From NCBI GenBank assembly GCA_037178625.1, contig CM074128.1, positions 4,030,001-4,094,000 of the forward strand: a stretch of 64,000 bases of DNA, written 5' to 3'. Source of the DNA: Skeletonema tropicum. Lineage: Eukaryota; Bacillariophyta; Thalassiosirophyceae; Thalassiosirales; Thalassiosiraceae. Of the stretch, positions 53,286 through 64,000 are shown piece after piece. The notes under the pieces were generated by a model that saw only the letters and a program-made list of their open reading frames with translations, ran no database searches and was not told where the DNA came from. How positions within the stretch are numbered: the stretch's first letter is position 1; the number at the start of each line of letters is the position of its first letter. The translations under genes and the position numbers were made by a program.

Positions 53286-55241
53286 ATGAAAGTTGTAATC
53301 ACTGGCGGAGGTGGCTTTCTCGGCCAAGTCCTTGCTAAGGACATTCTTTCGAAAGGAAGTCTAAGATCGAAGTCCTCGTTGGAGAATAAAGTGACAGAAG
53401 TTGTTCTTGCTGACATAGCCGAGCCGAAGGACTGGTTATTCGATCTCCCCGCGTTGGCTGCATCCAAAAACATCGCTCTTCGTGTAGAAGTTGGAGATGT
53501 ATCAGATATGAACTACTGTAAATCAATTATTGGAAGTCCCAGTGATGCAGAGGCTGCGTTATCCGTCTTTCATTTAGGAGCCGTCATGAGTGGAGCGCCG
53601 CCAGACCTCGCCTTGAAAGTTAATCTTCACGGAACAATTAATATGTTGGAAGCTACCCGTTCATGGCAGGAGGCTGCCTCTGGTTCAAGACCTACGTTCA
53701 TGTTCTCGTCTGCCGGTGCTACGCTTGGATCAGGACACGAAGCAGATTGGGTTAGTAACGAGGATACAATATCAGATGCTACAAGAGCAGCTCCGCATAC
53801 CACGTATGGTACTACGAAGGCTTGTGCCGAGCTATTGCTAGCAGATTATTCTAGGAGAGAATTTGTCGATGGACGCGGAGTTCGCTTGCCAAGTGTGATC
53901 GTGAGAGCTGGAGCACCAAATGCTGCAACTACGTCTTGTTTCAGTGCGGTTGTGCGTGAACCTCTTGCAGGACAAGATGCAGTTATGCCGATTGGAAACA
54001 ATGTCTATCACGCTATAACTGGATTCAAACAAGCTATTGGAGGAATGATGGCTGTACATGAGGCAATGCCAGATCAAGTCGATAAATTGCTTGGTTTTGA
54101 TAGGACTGTATTTTTACCTACACGTTCTGTATCCTTGAATGAACTCGAGGACGCTATGAAACGAGTTGTAGCTCCGGCATCATTACCAAAGCTTGGTAAA
54201 GTTGTATATGAAGAGGATGAACGATTGAGTAGTATTGTTGGTTCATTTCCCACGAAAGTAGATTCAAAACGCTCAATAGCTTTAGGTGCACCGGAAGTTC
54301 CCTCAATCGATGATATTATTCGTGAGTATTGCGAAGACTTTGCTGATGCTCTTGCTGATGGAGTTGTCCTGCAAAAGGAGGCAGCAGCGGTTTCGAATGC
54401 AACTGCTGAAAACCGCGTTGTAGCCTTGATTACAGGAGGTGGTTCTGGTATTGGACGTGCTGTTGCCAAGCGCTTAGCAAAAGGCAGTTGGGGCGGCAGT
54501 GATGGTCGAGGAGATGGTAATTCTTTGAAAGTAGCTTTGGTATTAGCAGGAAGGCGCCCGTTACCGCTGACTGAAACGAAGCATATGTGTGAAGAGGTAG
54601 CAAAGGAGGCGGGAATTGAAATCGATGTTATGTGCTGCCCCACTGACGTCACGAAAGAAAGAGATGTGGAGATGTTAATGGACGCTATTTCTTCGACTTT
54701 CTCTAGACTGGATCTACTATTCAACAACGCTGGCATAAATATTGGCCCTGCATCGGTAGAGACAATAGCCTCGTCTGACTTCCAACGCGTTATTGACACT
54801 AATGTGACAGCCTGTTGGAGAATGGCAAAGGCAGCGATGAAGGTCATGGCAACACAACAACCACAAGGAGGAAGAATCATAAACAACGGATCGATCTCCG
54901 CGTACAGTCCTCGTCCTGGGTCTGCTCCTTACACAGCATCTAAGCATGCAGTTCTTGGATTGACAAAAAGCATTGCACTAGATGGGAGAGCATCAAACGT
55001 AGCTTGTGGGCAGATTGATTTTGGGAACGTTTCTTCAGATATGACAAAAGCAGTCGGTGGTTCCAAATTCAGTATGTCATCTGGGATGCCACAGGCGAAT
55101 GGAACTGTAATGCCTGAACCGACAATGTCGATTGAAGATGCGGCCAATACAGTCTTTGCCATGGCTAACTTACCTTTAAGTGCGAACGTATTGAACATGA
55201 CTGTAATGGCATCGCAGATGCCTTTCGTCGGAAGAGGATAA
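53286..55241 (+). CDS. Fusion of a DenD-like NAD-dependent epimerase/dehydrogenase and a classical SDR
   Basis: 651 residues, single exon, two complete dehydrogenase modules. Residues 1-330: extended SDR with TGGGGFLGQ, VVLADIAEP, FHLGAVMSG, YGTTKACAELLL (catalytic YxxxK) and VIVRAGAPN; this pattern matches D-erythronate dehydrogenase (DenD)-type enzymes of four-carbon acid sugar catabolism. Residues about 375-651: classical SDR with LITGGGSGIGRAVAKRL, FNNAGINIG, NGSISAYSPRPG and YTASKHAVLGLTKS. Both Rossmann motifs and both YxxxK pairs are intact, so both halves should be active. Consecutive oxidations of one substrate are an attractive inference, not evidence. No targeting peptide is obvious. 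The 3' end is 97 bp from ETF-QO (convergent). Confidence 0.82.
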   Translation: MKVVITGGGGFLGQVLAKDILSKGSLRSKSSLENKVTEVVLADIAEPKDWLFDLPALAASKNIALRVEVGDVSDMNYCKSIIGSPSDAEAALSVFHLGAVMSGAPPDLALKVNLHGTINMLEATRSWQEAASGSRPTFMFSSAGATLGSGHEADWVSNEDTISDATRAAPHTTYGTTKACAELLLADYSRREFVDGRGVRLPSVIVRAGAPNAATTSCFSAVVREPLAGQDAVMPIGNNVYHAITGFKQAIGGMMAVHEAMPDQVDKLLGFDRTVFLPTRSVSLNELEDAMKRVVAPASLPKLGKVVYEEDERLSSIVGSFPTKVDSKRSIALGAPEVPSIDDIIREYCEDFADALADGVVLQKEAAAVSNATAENRVVALITGGGSGIGRAVAKRLAKGSWGGSDGRGDGNSLKVALVLAGRRPLPLTETKHMCEEVAKEAGIEIDVMCCPTDVTKERDVEMLMDAISSTFSRLDLLFNNAGINIGPASVETIASSDFQRVIDTNVTACWRMAKAAMKVMATQQPQGGRIINNGSISAYSPRPGSAPYTASKHAVLGLTKSIALDGRASNVACGQIDFGNVSSDMTKAVGGSKFSMSSGMPQANGTVMPEPTMSIEDAANTVFAMANLPLSANVLNMTVMASQMPFVGRG

Positions 55242-55338
55242 ATGGTGGGACTTAGCAACGAATAAATAGCGAACTAGTTGTTATTGAGGTACACACAGCT
55301 CTACACATGATATATGGATAGAAGCAAAGATCGACTGA

Positions 55339-57400
55339 CTACATTACTTGATATTGCGGCCCTCCGGATCCTTCTGGAACAGTCCAGTCTATGTACTCAG
55401 AGGGCATTTTAATTGAGCAGCATTTACAGTGAATGCAGTTTTGTGCATTGATGACAAGCTTCTCCTCAACATACTCATAAACCCCTGTAGATGCAAACAT
55501 GTCAGTTAGCCTGGCAATACCTTTGAACACGAATATTTTCAAACATGTTTAACTCACCTGCTGGACAAAATCGGGATTCTGGAGCTGCATAGACTTGCAA
55601 ACTCGTACTTTCGGGAATATGCGCTAACTCTGGCTTGATTCTTAGATGCGAAGGTTGGTCGTCATCATGATAAGTTCCACTTCGTTGCAAGTTTGTCAGT
55701 AAATCAAATGTCATTATTCCATCAGGAGCAGGGTAATCGATTGGTTGAAAATTCTTGGCCGGTTTGGTGGCTTTGGAATCTGTCTTGCTTTCGTCTGCAT
55801 TGCTTCCAACTGGAGTAGGTAGAGTCCAAGGTTCTTTACCCTTCGTAATGTGTGCAGCAATACCAGTATAAATCAATCCTCCACCAACACCCCATCGCGA
55901 GAAGGCTTCATGACAATTTCGAACTTCTTTCAGTTCATCGTAAACCCATGATTTTTCCATGCTCTCGGCATACTGAGTCACCTCAACAGGAGTCTCTTCT
56001 TCGTCAATTTCACCTGTAGATGCAACTGTCTTCTCTTCTGCGTTCTCTCCGCTGGCAAGTGAGTTGTAGACAGACTCAGCAGCAATAGTTCCGCTCTGTA
56101 TGGCACAGTGACTTCCTTTGATTTTCACCGCGTTCAAGAATCCAGCACTGCAACCTAACAACATACCACCGGGAAAGGTTAGTTTTGGCAATGAGTGATA
56201 TCCTCCTTCGTTGAGAACTCGAGCTCCATATTGAATACAAGTACCTCCCTCAAGATGAGACTTGATTGCTGGATGGGTCTTCCAGCGCTGAAACTCCTTG
56301 TATGGATTGAGGTAAGGATTTTCATAGTCCAGGCCCACTACCAATCCACAGAGGACCAAATTGGGTTCCTGATGATACAGAAATGATCCTCCATACACCT
56401 TATCTGTCACTGAACTCTGCAATGGATATCCCAAAGTGTGTTGCACGAATCCTGGCTTGAAATTCTCTTCTGGAATCTCCCACACTTCCTTGATACCCAA
56501 ACCGTAGTGTTGGTTGGATGCTCCACCTTTCTGGCGCAAATTGTATTTCGAAATGATTGATTCAGAACATGAACCTCTTGCACCTTCTGCAAATAAAGTT
56601 TGACGGCCCAACAGCTCAACTCCACGTTCAAAAGTATCTTTGGCCTCTCCCTCTTTGCCTATTCCCATGTCTTTCGTGGCTACACCTCTAACGGACTTTT
56701 GGTCATCTGAATAGAGAACCTCATCTGCAGCAAAGCCAGGATAGATTTCAACTCCAAGATTCTCTGCCATTTCACCTAAGTAACGGGCTAACTTACTCAA
56801 ACTGATAATGTAATTGCCATCATTATGAAGTTGCGACGGAAGCAGAATGTTGGGAATTTGATAGGATCCTCCCGATTCTGTCAGTACCAGGAACGAATCT
56901 TCTGAAACTGGTGTAGCATGAGAATCTTGCGACTCTAAAAGAGCTTCTGTCCACTTCTCACCACCATCTTCATTGTGCGAGAGCAATTCTTCTAATGCTT
57001 TGGGATCAAACACATTGCCAGATAGGATATGCGATCCAACTTCGCTCCCCTTCTCGAGGACGCAGACACTCAGATCAATGCCCTTTTCGGAAGAGAGTTG
57101 CTTTAGACGGATTGCTGCTGAAAGTCCCGCTGGTCCCCCACCGACTATCACAACATCGTAGTGCATTGACTCGCGTGGTTGATTCATTGGGGACTCATCA
57201 GAGAATGCGCGTTTCAAATTAGTGTTGAGCGACGACGTAGGCTGTCTATGCAGTTCTTCGTAGCCATTGCAATACGACGTTTTGTTATTCGATAGTGAGG
57301 AGTATGATCGGTGCTGAGCTGCTTGGGTGAGTTGCAACGAAGCGGCAGCTGATAGTGATCCAAAGTTGGCCCTTCTTGCCAGGTGAACGCAACGCAACAT
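55339..57400 (-). CDS. ETFDH: Electron transfer flavoprotein-ubiquinone oxidoreductase, mitochondrial
   Basis: Passes electrons from ETF (loaded by acyl-CoA dehydrogenases and related flavoenzymes) to ubiquinone at the inner mitochondrial membrane. 662 residues, two exons: 55558-57400 and 55339-55484 with a 73 bp intron (GTGAGT...ACAG). FAD site [36 protein letters not shown] and [19 protein letters not shown] are family blocks. The 4Fe-4S cluster is assembled from FCPAGVYEY (spanning the intron) plus [14 protein letters not shown]. The C-terminus [12 protein letters not shown] is characteristic. ATG 57400 starts an Arg-rich presequence. The open frame extends upstream without ATG to the LTR of element copy 2, which begins 246 bp before the start codon. 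Confidence 0.95.
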
Positions 57401-57645
57401 GATCGAGAAGCGCCGTATGAAATGAGAAGATCTAACTTTAGTTCTATCGTCGCATCCGTAGCGGTTGGTTAGTCGATAACGTGATGGTGATGCTGTTCCG
57501 ATGGAAGAATGATTTTGCTTGTTGCTTGCGCGTTGGAATGATTTAAAAATTTTGTTGGGTGTCAGTGATGGGTTCCGATGATGAACGAATGGGTTCCGAT
57601 GATTTTGTGACACTAATGACGTGGATTCTCCTCTGCATATCACAG

Positions 57646-57818
57646 CGTTTCGTGTAGCACGGAACGTCTCATTCCCTTAGACGATCACTCACTTCTCACC
57701 ATCGTTATCCTTGTTATGTATCCTTACCATGTAATTATATTATTAGTTGATGTTATCGCAGTAGTACTGATTAGTCTGTATATTACGTAAAGATTAACGT
57801 AGTGTGAGAAACGAATCG
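57646..57818 (+). repeat. 5' LTR of element copy 2 (173 bp)
   Basis: Differs from the copy 1 LTRs at three positions (one in CACCATCGTTATCC, two adjacent in TTACGTAAAGATTAACG). Followed directly by GTTTATCAGACAGCC, a candidate primer-binding site similar to the initiator-tRNA-type TGGTATCAGAGC of many copia elements. Confidence 0.87.
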
Positions 57819-58249
57819 GTTTATCAGACAGCCATTCTCACGGCTGTATCTACGATGGCAGCGTTCGAAAAGAATAGAATACGGGGAGAAAATGATGACA
57901 ATATTTATTCTATTCTCCGACGGGGAGGAACGCGGACATAATAAGTATGAGGAAATGGAACCAGTTCACTGAGGTTATATTTGACTGGGAGGAGCGATAA
58001 GAATTTGCCGAGGAATGCGGGAGGAAAGGAGGAAAGAGATTCGATATCGATATAATGAATTGCCGAGGACGCCGGCATAATAATTGGCCCTCCAGTAAGG
58101 ACACCTGGGATATCAACAACCATCGCCGAGGAATGCTGGCGATAAATAAATCGGCCCTGCTGGGGAGGAATGCCCCCGTCTGCATAAAAGGAATTGGCCC
58201 AAACTAACTATTGACGGATAGGCACCACTAGACGTGGAGCTGGAAACAG

Positions 58250-58560
58250 ATATCACCCAGGAGCTGATCCTGCGGTGCGGCAAAATATCACCCAGGAGCT
58301 GATCCTGCGGTGCGGCAAAATATCACCCAGGAGCTGATCCTGCGGTGCGGCAAAATATCACCCAGGAGCTGATCCTGCGGTGCGGCAAAATATCACCCAG
58401 GAGCGGATCCTGCGGTGCGGCAAAATATCACCCAGGAGCTGATCCTGCGGTGCGGCAAAATATCACCCAGGAGCTGATCCTGCGGTGCGGCAAAATATCA
58501 CCCAGGAGCGGATCCTGCGGTGCGGCAAAATATCACCCAGGAGCAGATCCTGCGGTGTGG
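58250..58560. repeat. 35-bp minisatellite, about 9 units, in element copy 2
   Basis: Reverse complement of the array in copy 1, with the order of unit variants changed and three fewer units. Variants differ mainly at one base (GAGCTGATCC, GAGCGGATCC, GAGCAGATCC). Confidence 0.9.
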
Positions 58561-60800
58561 AAACAAGGAAACCCATATATCACCCAGGCGGGGTGTGGAA
58601 ACGGAAACATACGGATAATCACCCAGGAGGGGTGATCGGAAGAACAGAAATACTGCAAGGAGCCAGTATAGACCCTGCAAGGAGCAGACCCTGCAAGGAG
58701 CCAAGGGCGACGGAAATTGCTGCAAGGAGCCAGTGGTAACACGAGAAATTGCTGCAAGGAGCCAGCAGATAGGGAATATTAAAGAATATCGCTGCAAGGA
58801 GCCAGCAGGATCACGAATGGAATAGGGATAACAGAGAATATTAACGATGTAACAGTCAATGGCAAAATGCCGCCGCATTCTTGGAGAGATAGAGGAAAAG
58901 TAAACGTAAATGGCAAAGTGCCACCGCGTCGTTGGAGAGGAAAGAGAAATACCACCAGGAGGTGGGGCCAGCGGAGCCTAGAATAGGAAAGAATGAAATA
59001 GATCGAGTAAGTGAGGCAAACACCTGAACGAGAGCATAAATAGTAATAGTCATGGTCGAAGTGCCTGACGGAGAAAAGATGGCCGGAGTGCCTGGCGTAA
59101 AGTGAGACGGCCGGAGTGCCTGTAATGTTGGTAAGCGGAAAAGAATAGGGAACATGATCGGTCGGGAATGAAAAAGAATAGGGATTGTGATTGGTCATGA
59201 AGAGAGATAGAAATATTTTGTACGAGAGACGACAAGAGAGCTGAAAAGGCCAGCGTAGTAGATGAAAACTAATGTGCACCCAGAAGATAGGGTCACCGTT
59301 AACTATGTCATATTAGTTAGATTAGAGTGGCCGCACCTCGGACGAAAGCTGAGGGGAGATACTCTAGAGGAGAGATGTCGAACACGATAATCAACGTGAA
59401 GCCTTTGATATACAGGAAGACAGCCCGATAGAGGACAACTGCCGTATACGAGGAGTAGAATACCGAAGAAAACTGAGCAGGACTAAGAGACAGATGAATA
59501 GCAAGAACAGCGGTTAACCAACAGATGCACATAAACTCTGAGAGATCATAGAGATCTGACTTATCGGGCCAGAACGAGAGTGCTCACGGTAATGAACACG
59601 GGCTGGTAATATAATAGGTTGCACGTCACGGATGCCAAGTACACTATCCAAAACCTCATGGAGAGATCTGACATGGAATCGGAGACAAGATACTATCAGA
59701 AATACAAGCATCCCTGCTTGAGAATGAGATCAAACGTTAACCACGACAAGTATGAATAAAAATCCTTTTGAGGGCATAAATGTGAGAATAGTATTCGGGA
59801 CTGCTCTGCATGAGAAGTCGATTACAAATGGAAGCCGGGAAGAGGTTGATCTCAAGACATGAATATAAGCAATGTGAAACTGAAACACAAGATGAATGCT
59901 TGAACGCTTACAGTTACAGCAAAGCTATGACATTTAAGGTTATGGCATTTTGAGCCGACCGGCGTGATAGTTACTCTGATGATATGTATGTGCAAGTACT
60001 CTGGCACAATTCGTGTGAACATCCCTTTATCTCCGGTCAAACCAGATCAGTGAATGGCATCCCCTAAATTGAGTACAGCACACCCGCAGACAGAGCTCCA
60101 TGATGTTGCGAGAAAGATGGGGAGAGAATGGCACAGAGTGTTTCATCTAACAACTCTTCCTCCAGGAAGGGAGAGGGAGAGAAAGAGAGAAATGGACAGC
60201 ACTTGCTGTAAAAATAAGGAATAGGTGGCAACTCGATCATGACAAGAAACGGCTTGTCAACAAGTACTTGATAGGGAGTAGCTTCATGCCATGTGATGAG
60301 ACAGGGACAAAGACAAATTCCATGATGTTGTACATACAATATACCTTGGGATCGGCGTACAGAAGATCGTAGCAACAGAGTTGGTTACTCCGGAACTCTA
60401 TGACGGAGCAAATATTAGATGCGTGTAATGGTGCACGGGCATTCAAAGTGAATCGGAAGCGAACACAAATATTAACAATCGACAAACATTCTTATTTTGA
60501 ATCGCAGGCTTGATGTGGTTGAGATGTCAAGAAATAGGAAGACCTCATCTTGGCAAAAGATCCCTCAGTATAAGCGTAGCCAATATATAGTACGAGCTGT
60601 ATCGCTTTGATAACAGCGGGCGCGAATACAAGCTGTAGTCTATGACAAGGTGTAAAAGACAAGAAATTGGATATAGCCAGAACAACACGACCGTGGACGT
60701 TATTATCCATCATGATGAGCCGAGGAGGTAGTTTGAAGAACGGACCGCAGACAAGGACGTTACTATCCATCATGATGAGCGGATGATAATCTAATCCGAA

Positions 60801-60926
60801 TTGATGGAGAAACGCCCTGCGGCAAAGGAGAAACAAAGCTGAAGAGAATAGATTGGTGGAGAAACGCCCTGCGGCAAAGGAGAAACAAAGCTGAAGAGAA
60901 TAGATTGGTGGAGAAACGCCCTGCGG
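60801..60926. repeat. 52-bp tandem repeat in element copy 2
   Basis: Same 52 bp array as in copy 1, reverse orientation, same number of units (about 2.5). Confidence 0.75.
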
Positions 60927-61199
60927 ACAAGGGACAAACAAATGTACGAGAATAAGGGACGAACAAATGTACGAGCCATGACTACCAAGGCATAACGAAA
61001 TACTCCATAGCATCTTACCAATGAGGAGTCCAGAGTGAAGGACGATTGAACAACACGGTGAAAACGATGCGCACTGAACTGGAGACGGGTCGACATCCAA
61101 GACCGGGAGACACTCGATAGGATCAAGAAGGGGCAGCAATACCTCGTGTAGACCAATAATTGAATGTCAAGCAGGGGAGAATATTGATACTTGACATTC

Positions 61200-61316
61200 C
61201 CAAGATGGCACAGAAGAGGCAGATAAACGAGACAGAGAAGAAGAGGCAGATAAACGAGACAGAGAAGAAGAGGCAGATAAAAGAGACAGAGAAGAAGAGT
61301 CAGATAAAAGAGATGG
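61200..61316. repeat. 27-bp purine-rich tandem repeat in element copy 2
   Basis: Units of AGAAGAGGCAGATAAACGAG plus ACAGAGA, about four copies, the mirror of the copy 1 array. Confidence 0.75.
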
Positions 61317-62410
61317 CATAGACGAGGCAGATTGATGAATGTGGATTAAACGCCAGATGTCAAGCTAGGAAGAACGTGATGCACGTCTTATCACCCGACA
61401 CAGTGGCAGAGGAAATCAACGAGGTAGTACAGACCAAGATATCGGCGGAAGAGCGCAAATGAAGAAATGATATTGAAGAACGCCTTGGGCCTTGGTCGGG
61501 TCGAATGGAAGCAACATGAGAAAGATTGGATGACCCACAGAGCGGCTATATAGCATCAAGTTGAACTTGTATCATGATAACTATGGTGTGAACACCGTGA
61601 TAACTTACATGGGCATAATTGCGTTAGCAGAGCAGAGCAAAACATTTCCGACAAGCCGACTCGATAGCTTAGTGGTTATTGTCAGTGAGTTCCATGAAAC
61701 TAGGACGTTAAGACCACGCGTAGGACCCGCAGTTGAGGTGACTGCTGACAATACTTGAGAGCAATTGCATGACAAGCACTGCGGGAGCGCCCTAATACAT
61801 TTGGAGACGATTCTAGATGCATCGACAACAAGCCTTCTTAGTATGAGACGACAACAACAACTAGGCTCGCATCGACCTACTTGTAGTAGGACACTCAGAC
61901 TAGGGATCACAAATTCATATTATCAAACGATAATGGAGCTGCAAATGATTTTGAATATATCAGGTGAGACCAATCTCAAACGGCAAGAGAAGGGAGAAGG
62001 TCTGACAGAGTACGGGGTGCCATCGATAGGTTATCTCGGACGGTTAGATGTCAATTGTGGTAGATGGAGTAAAGCCACCACAGACTTCAAGAGACTGATG
62101 CGACCAATCACCAACTCGACCAACAAAAGACTCGGCATACGAGGAGAATATGAGTGATATACCTCTCGCTCGTGATGCTGAAACACGAGATATAGGCCAG
62201 GCTAATGCGAGTTGAACTAGAGACGCACTGGACAATTTGATGCACAAATTTAAACGACTTGAACGAGGCGATATAACCACGAAAACAAGAGACCGACTTA
62301 AACGAGGCGATATAACCACGACAACAAGAGGCCGACTTAAAGATGTAGAGATATGCGAGAGGTGATGAGGCAATAGCAGGAGAGCCAACACCAACATACC
62401 AAGGAAGTCA

Positions 62411-62443
62411 CATGCTGACTCTGGAAACACGACATCCCACATG
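62411..62443 (+). pseudogene. Retroelement aspartic protease motif (remnant), copy 2
   Basis: HADSGNTTSHM in the element's sense direction, identical to copy 1, with nearby stop codons. Confidence 0.62.
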
Positions 62444-63339
62444 TTACACAAGCAATACAGGCGACACATATCGGAACATAGAAGAGGTTGCGAGGAAACG
62501 ACTCCTTGAACAGCCAAACGCATCAAAGTTTGGGTAAAACAGCACAGGTACAGACCCAGATCTGTCACCCACGGGACAATGCTTACCTCATGTACAAAAC
62601 TGCCATTAGACGTACCGGCCACGAATTTTTGTATGGGCAACGCACGCTTGAATTTAAGTGAGAACGTGGCTCGAAGTTAGAATCACTTGAGATAGTGAAG
62701 ATAAAGGGAATGAAGTGAAGATTTGCCACTATGCGTAACATGATTTACAACGTACAGAACTATGCTTACCAAAGGTGTATACAGGATGAAGAGTCACTCT
62801 CAAGACACGCGAGTAGGGACACAATCCATCATCCATTATGAGATAATATCGGTCAACGTAAACGACATCCTACCAAGAACCAAGAACCCGAACGAGGTGA
62901 TGATTAAGCTCTGAGAGAATAATAAACGACCTCGGGCAGGAAGAAGGACATGGCAAGAGCCTCTGAGACAACACGATGAATGAGAAGGAGGAGAGAGAAC
63001 TCAATCAATTAAGTATCCAGAACGCTAGAACTAGTCACCGGACTAAAGCGGTGAAAGAGGTAAAGATACCAGCAACTCATTTCTGTACGACGATCAATTT
63101 TGATCAAAGCATCTCGTGACACTCGGGCATACAGGACCGCGATGCATCTGAGGGGTTACATTGAAAGGACGTACATTGAAAGGTATTTACGTTTACGGGG
63201 AGACCGTAGAGGCTGGTGAAGATTGATCCAGCCGGTATATAGGGATCATTTTGACCGCAAGCATGATCAAAACATGTTGCCAGATTTGGTGCCGAGGGAA
63301 TCCAAGCATACATTAATACCGGTCATCATATTGGGCTGA

Positions 63340-63991
63340 ATGCACCCAGCGGCCAACGGGGAGAAGTTAAAACAGTGTCCAACTAGATATCAACAGATCA
63401 TGGGAATGCTTCGATCGATTGGATTTGGACGCATTTATATTCAGATTGATGTCGTCATCATGACACAATACATGACCGCACTTCGTCTTGGACACCTCGA
63501 AAGCTATTTACGGAATTATACGTTACCTGGACAGGTATCCAGATAGGAGACTTGCTACGTCTATAATGCATGTCGAAGAAGCCCCAAAACATAGCACAGA
63601 TTGGAAGGATTTTTACGGGAGACGATTGAGGAAGACCCAGCGGAAATACCTGTTCTGTTGGGAGAGAAGGCGAGGATCAGAATCTTATCGTTCAATTCAC
63701 AAGAAGCAGAGTACGGTTGAATCTACAAATCTTGGAGCCGACACCTTATCATCAAGGGGGAGTATACCGCAACGAGAATTTTACAATGTCGATAATACCT
63801 CCTGGACGGAGTCAACGAGTCAACTACTCGGGCACACTCAAGAAGAAATTACCTTCATACAAGAGGATTCAACTTTCTTCAACGACTTCATATATTACCC
63901 AAATCAGTGCACGATAATGGATGAGAAGATTTCCAATGAAATGAGACTTAGCTTTATGAATCGCAAGCGTAAGCTTACAATTCACGGGGAG
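63340..63991 (+). pseudogene. Copia pol remnant (reverse transcriptase end, RNase H), copy 2
   Basis: Contains the same motifs as copy 1 (RYQQIMGMLR; GHLESYLR then a frame change to RYLDRYPDRRL). Ends at the purine tract ACGGGGAG (63984-63991) immediately before the right LTR. Confidence 0.72.
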
Positions 63992-64000
63992 CGTTTCGTG
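63992..64000 (+). repeat. Start of 3' LTR of element copy 2 (9 bp visible)
   Basis: CGTTTCGTG, identical to the start of the other LTRs and preceded by the purine tract. The remainder lies beyond the window. Confidence 0.75.

Larger units (their letters stand above)
57646..64000 (+). mobile_element. LTR retroelement copy 2, same family, right LTR cut by window end
   Basis: Collinear with copy 1 but on the plus strand. Left LTR 57646-57818, internal region 57819-63991 (6173 bp against 6224 bp in copy 1), right LTR starting at 63992 with only 9 bases visible. The length difference is accounted for by the 35 bp array (9 units instead of 12) and two small extra units next to it. Elsewhere the copies differ only by scattered substitutions; I found no single-base indel where both could be compared by frame length. 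The same pol breaks are present, so both descend from an already defective master. The target-site duplication cannot be checked because the right flank is outside the window. Confidence 0.87.

Overview
This 64 kb window is nuclear DNA from a eukaryote, most probably a diatom. It holds 23 protein genes, many of them intronless, with eight confidently placed GT-AG introns (seven of 73-120 bp, one of 519 bp). A Ser-Pro-Thr linker of the kind common in diatom secreted proteins sits on a carbonic-anhydrase-like protein. One gene (47149-48123) ends in a C-terminal block I associate with an uncharacterised diatom family, and a predicted protease carries a signal-peptide leader that would suit a four-membrane plastid. 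Genus and species cannot be read from the sequence.

Layout. From 1 to 33.4 kb, sixteen genes alternate in orientation: EED-like WD40 protein (partial), a multidomain SNF2/RING/PHD/PDZ protein, a phytanoyl-CoA-dioxygenase-like protein, an Atg22-like transporter, an FLVCR-like MFS transporter, mitochondrial methylmalonyl-CoA mutase, Nup58, a membrane RING-H2 ligase, TFIIH p44/SSL1, N-terminal protein methyltransferase, bacterial-type UDP-glucose dehydrogenase, a split HMG-box protein, the carbonic-anhydrase-like pseudoenzyme, an SCI1-like basic nuclear protein, a PIP kinase and a Tim17-like membrane protein. From 33,530 to 40,099 lies a complete 6.57 kb LTR element, minus strand. From 40.4 to 57.4 kb there are seven more genes: a tail-anchored protein of unknown function, a bilobed aspartyl protease, the diatom-family protein, 3-hydroxyisobutyrate dehydrogenase, an RBM39-like splicing factor, a DenD-like/SDR fusion and ETF-ubiquinone oxidoreductase. 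From 57,646 to the end is a second copy of the LTR element, plus strand, cut by the window 9 bp into its right LTR.

The two LTR elements are almost identical and face opposite ways. They retain recognisable Ty1/copia remnants (an aspartic protease motif and the RNase H end of pol) but share the same coding breaks, and about 3.7 kb of their 5' internal half is made of short tandem arrays. This looks like a defective, recently mobile, LARD-like non-autonomous element.

A second striking point is that seven conserved genes in the first 32 kb are each broken by single-base reading-frame changes. Eight of the nine breaks are of the same sense (one extra base). They are probably assembly or sequence errors, but the one-sided bias deserves a check. 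Functionally, MCM, HIBADH and ETF-QO all belong to mitochondrial branched-chain and odd-chain catabolism, and EED, SNF2, HMG and NTMT to chromatin. The rest is housekeeping.
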